This document shows, one piece after another, positions 59,908 to 64,000 of a DNA stretch of 64,000 nucleotides. Where the stretch lies: assembly GCF_964340395.1 (NCBI RefSeq), contig NC_135556.1, forward strand, positions 5,340,001-5,404,000. The letters run 5' to 3'. Each line of letters begins with the position of its first letter. Position 1 is the first letter of the stretch. Under the pieces are notes generated by a model. That model saw only the letters and a program-made list of their open reading frames with translations, searched no databases and had not been told where the DNA came from. This DNA is from Glandiceps talaboti (lineage: Eukaryota > Hemichordata > Enteropneusta > Spengelidae). The position numbers and the translations under genes are program-made.

Positions 59908-60260
59908 AGGCCTAAAAAATAACTGTTTGGTTTCTGTTACCCGACCCACCTAGTTTTTCACTGCCGACCCTTAACTTTTTTTACGTGTTCTTGAAAAACT
60001 AACAAAATCGCAACAATTGTGAAGTCTCAGGAGACATAGTGGATGCAGAAACTGACATCAACTTAAAAAGACAATATAAAACTGTTCCTCCAATCTGTAA
60101 TGGTTGTACATCTAATGGAAAGAAGCCAATAACACAGAGATCATTTGGAAAAAATGGAAAACCAGAATTAGACACTCGCACATGAATAAAAATAAATCTA
60201 CCTACCCCACCTATTTATTTATTTTGCCTAATCGGAACAACACAATTTTTTAACAGGCCT
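59908..60260 (-). mobile_element. AGGCCT-ended MITE, copy M3 (complete)
   Basis: 353 bp. Read on the minus strand it starts AGGCCTGTTAAAAAATTGTG then TTGTTCCGATTAGG and ends GGTAACAGAAACCAAACAG then TTATTTTTTAGGCCT, so the two ends are ~30-bp imperfect inverted repeats. Inner blocks match M1 and M2 in order. It has a single AGTTTTTC site where M1 holds the nested element. Confidence 0.85.
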
Positions 60261-60368
60261 ATTTCCTAACTCAAGCTTAAATTATTGGACCCTTGTGAAC
60301 CAAAAATGTGCGAAAATACAACGCCAAAATAGTAACGCTTTGCACGGTTTTCACACTGAGCAATACGA

Positions 60369-60410
60369 TTAGATCATAGACAGTGAAGTTCTCCAGTGTC
60401 TCTGGTTAGA
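60369..60410. mobile_element. 32-bp hairpin element with TTAGA target duplication
   Basis: The body (60374-60405) starts TCATAGACAGTGAAG and ends CTCCAGTGTCTCTGG, an imperfect palindrome. TTAGA lies at 60369-60373 and 60406-60410. Confidence 0.65.
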
Positions 60411-60605
60411 CCGACAACAATGAAACCGTTAGCGGGATCTCAGAGTCATACTCATTCACATACAATTTTTTATGGCTGTTCACGTTGGTTAGCAACATCT
60501 CTGTCTTTGAGTTTGAATGAAATCGCTGCCATTCCCTACAGGAAACTGTTCTATGGAATTACATGCCAGGAGCGCTTTCAATATCATAGAATGTTTTGTT
60601 GATCT

Positions 60606-60608
60606 TTT

Positions 60609-60639
<31 letters not shown>

Positions 60640-60653
60640 TGGGGGGGGGGGGG
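60606..60653. repeat. Poly-T / poly-G tract
   Basis: T runs with single C changes, followed by about fourteen G. Confidence 0.95.
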
Positions 60654-62389
60654 GTCGACAACTTTTACCAAGACAACCATTATATTAATCATTATAGTAA
60701 CTACCTAGCATGGCTAATAGCCATACTGAGGTAGAACTGTAGATTGCTAAAATGTTATGGGTTGCTGGTTGTACACAACCTCAGCATATGCCACTTGACT
60801 TTCAGGCATTAATAGGTGGCAGAAATAGTCCGCACCAGGGCCGCTCTGTAGTCCGCATAAAAGGGTGACTAAGCCCAGACAATATTGTCCAGACCAGATT
60901 TGGAGGTGTGAACGCATTTAAAGCTGACTCGATCGGTTCTAAATCTTGGTGCATATTCATGAGGTCGACACCTAGAAAATGAACCATGTGTACATTTCTT
61001 TTGTCTTTTGTTAGTTAATTTATGCGGGTAAACTGTGTCTTCACTAACATTTTCCACTAAAAGTTTCAAAATTGTCTTGTTTTTTGAAGGACTACTATAA
61101 TAATATTTCACCGCCCTTGCTTTATTGTCATATCAGGAAAGTCAAGAACTTGACAAAAGCTATTCAAAACAAAGTAATCAAAGTTGCAAAACCAAAATGG
61201 TGCCGTGGAGAGTTGTGTCTGGTCATGTTCTGATCATGGAAGTATAACCCACGGTCTGATCTAGTAGCAGTATATCAACGACGAATCTACATTACAAACA
61301 AACAAACAAACAAACAAACAAACAACACACACACACACACACACGGTGATATTAAAAAGCACGCAACACAAAGGTTGGTTCACATCCCTCGCATCAGTAC
61401 CGGTACCCATTCTACTGAGTTATAAATATAAATCACATTCTCAGCTACAACATTGAACTTGTATGATACAAAAATCTTCAGAATGTGCGGGCCATATTTT
61501 CACTATCGGCATTGGCAGTCACCATCACTGCCTTAAAAAAAAATTAATACAGATAAATGGAAGCAAAAACAATCCTCTTGACGGTAGTTTAGTAGTCAAT
61601 TATGAATTATGTAACGTTAAATAACGCTATTCAAATATTTCCCTCTATGCCTCCCATATACCGATAGTAAATCTTCAAACATCCATACAGACATGCGGAC
61701 TTTGCTCCCTACTAGATACATCCATGTTTTACGTTACTTTCGTATTGCAAATTTAGCTGATGATGTCATGTCAAAGCCACGTGGTCTAAAAACCTGAATC
61801 TCCGTACATACATTTCGATATGAAATTATTTATCCGTGATGTTTAGAATTTTGGTCGGTCAATATAGTTTCAATGACCAAGTGTGACCCCCACTGATGTC
61901 TAAAGTACTAATATCAGTACCTGACCGGCCATGGCCATGGCCTTGTTTTTGTTTTTGATTTTCTTGATTCAATATTCAAATCTACGTAATGTCTGGTTTG
62001 TTAGGCCATAAATTCCAAGCATATTTACCATGATATCACAAATATAGACCAGTTACAGAAAGTAATAAGTGTCAGCAAAATACTGTAATATCGACACTGT
62101 TTCACGGATTTTAGGGACGCTGGTGCTTGGATTATTTTACGGTTGACATTACCTAGCCAGTAATATAAGGAGTAGTACATGGGTATTTTATCCCTGGACT
62201 CTGTTTATATCGAAATGGAATAAGCTGAAACAGTTCTTCTTTGAGCAGGAAATATGTTGTGATTATGGATATTATATATATATAATTGCCAACACATCGG
62301 CAACGAGAGTAATGACATTGACTATACGTAATATGTAAAGATGTAGTGTAAAATTGGAATACGGTCGTCAGGAACTAGATTAGGGTAGG
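60654..62389. other. Non-coding; (AACA)n-(CA)n at 61293-61345
   Basis: No gene or element recognised apart from the small microsatellite. Confidence 0.5.
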
Positions 62390-62530
62390 GGGAGGCTCAG
62401 GAGAAAAATTGTTGTCACGGGAAAAAAACGAATTGGGACGTGCGTGAAAATTCGGATTGTCTGAAAGGGGCCCGGAGTCACGTACAAATATTTTGCTCAT
62501 GAGTTGAACCAAATTTAACTCCAGGCTTGT
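62390..62530. repeat. Decayed partial copy of the GGTCAGAATTT MITE
   Basis: GCGTGAAAATTCGG, TGAAAGGGGCCCGG, AATATTTTGCTCATGAGTTG and AACCAAATTTAACTCCAGG align with the reverse complement of about 30345-30420 in the 728-bp element. Ends are not preserved. Confidence 0.5.
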
Positions 62531-62566
62531 AGAGACGAAAAACCCGACTTGATTTTCTTCTACCCT

Positions 62567-63650
<1,084 letters not shown>

Positions 63651-63839
63651 TCGCCACCACCCTGTGTTGCTTGGCAAGGTGGTAAATAAAACAAGTTTGC
63701 CTTTGGGATTATATTAACTGGGATTGTCGACACTGAATAATCCGGTCAATCATGGTACTGCGCTCATTGTATGTCACGGCGTACAAGTATAAACGACGTT
63801 CATACTTCCATGACCATAGTTTCTGCGACCTGTCATTTG
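63651..63839. other. Non-coding region
   Basis: An 81-codon minus-strand frame (63709-63954) overlaps the next hairpin element and has no recognised domain, so it was not called a gene. Confidence 0.45.
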
Positions 63840-63883
63840 TTTGACCATAGACACTCCACCTTTGTGGAGGGTCCATGGTTTGA
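63840..63883. mobile_element. 34-bp hairpin element with TTTGA target duplication
   Basis: The body (63845-63878) starts CCATAGACACTCCAC and ends GTGGAGGGTCCATGG, a near-perfect palindrome. TTTGA lies at 63840-63844 and 63879-63883. This is the clearest example of the short hairpin family. Confidence 0.8.
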
Positions 63884-64000
63884 TGGGATGCGTTAATTCT
63901 GGCAAACTTGTTTGGCAAATCGATCTGACGCAATATAGCTTGTGACCGTGGCATGCATAGCTTGGGTCAAAATCTATAACACCATTAAAGTATAAATAAT

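Noticed and set aside
63709-63954. 81-codon minus-strand frame
   Set aside because: It runs through a hairpin element with target duplications and has no known domain or splice context.

Overview
The window reads as nuclear DNA of a non-vertebrate animal. It is AT-rich, has canonical GT-AG splice sites, an intronless seven-transmembrane receptor, CR1-like LINEs, a Penelope-like element, tRNA-derived SINE heads, many short inverted-repeat elements, and huge (TATG)n/(TACA)n arrays. This repeat mix, and the dispersed repeat starting with an AGTCCCCG hairpin, suggest a marine invertebrate such as a hemichordate, cephalochordate or lophotrochozoan. The sequence alone does not fix the species. Bacterial features (operons, ribosome binding sites, CRISPR) are absent.

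Layout. (1) 0.5-3.0 kb: a three-exon zinc-finger plus tyrosine-recombinase gene (Crypton-like) with a complete catalytic set. (2) 3.2-5.8 kb: microsatellites, a GGGA-rich minisatellite with a 110-bp higher-order unit, and a terminal exon on the minus strand. (3) 5.8-20 kb: mostly non-coding, with LINE 3' tails, two short hairpin or foldback elements, minisatellite remnants and long tetranucleotide arrays. (4) 20.07-21.3 kb: a 99-bp transposon with 5-bp target duplications, then a complete class A GPCR on the minus strand. (5) 21.7-28.6 kb: repeats and decayed sequence with no gene seen. (6) 29-31.6 kb: a broken CR1-like LINE split by a 728-bp element with perfect 19-bp terminal inverted repeats. 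(7) 34.1-38.4 kb: a nest of mobile DNA (an AGGCCT-ended MITE holding a second element, a Penelope-like GIY-YIG remnant between tetranucleotide arrays, and a TTAA/T2-type MITE). (8) 39.9-53.1 kb: a large direct duplication whose second copy lacks a 3.7-kb block. That block holds a small three-exon gene or pseudogene with two in-frame TAG codons. (9) 53.7-64 kb: 32-38-bp hairpin elements with 5-bp target duplications, a perfect 246-bp tandem duplication, another AGGCCT MITE, and a second CR1-like LINE cut by a (TA)n array.

Only two loci look like intact protein-coding genes: the recombinase and the GPCR. They are not functionally linked. The most unusual signal is a set of near-minimal hairpin elements (32-38 bp) with 5-bp direct repeats on both sides. 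They share ends with a 99-bp element and look like mobile DNA reduced to little more than its two ends. All calls are by reading; no database search was run.
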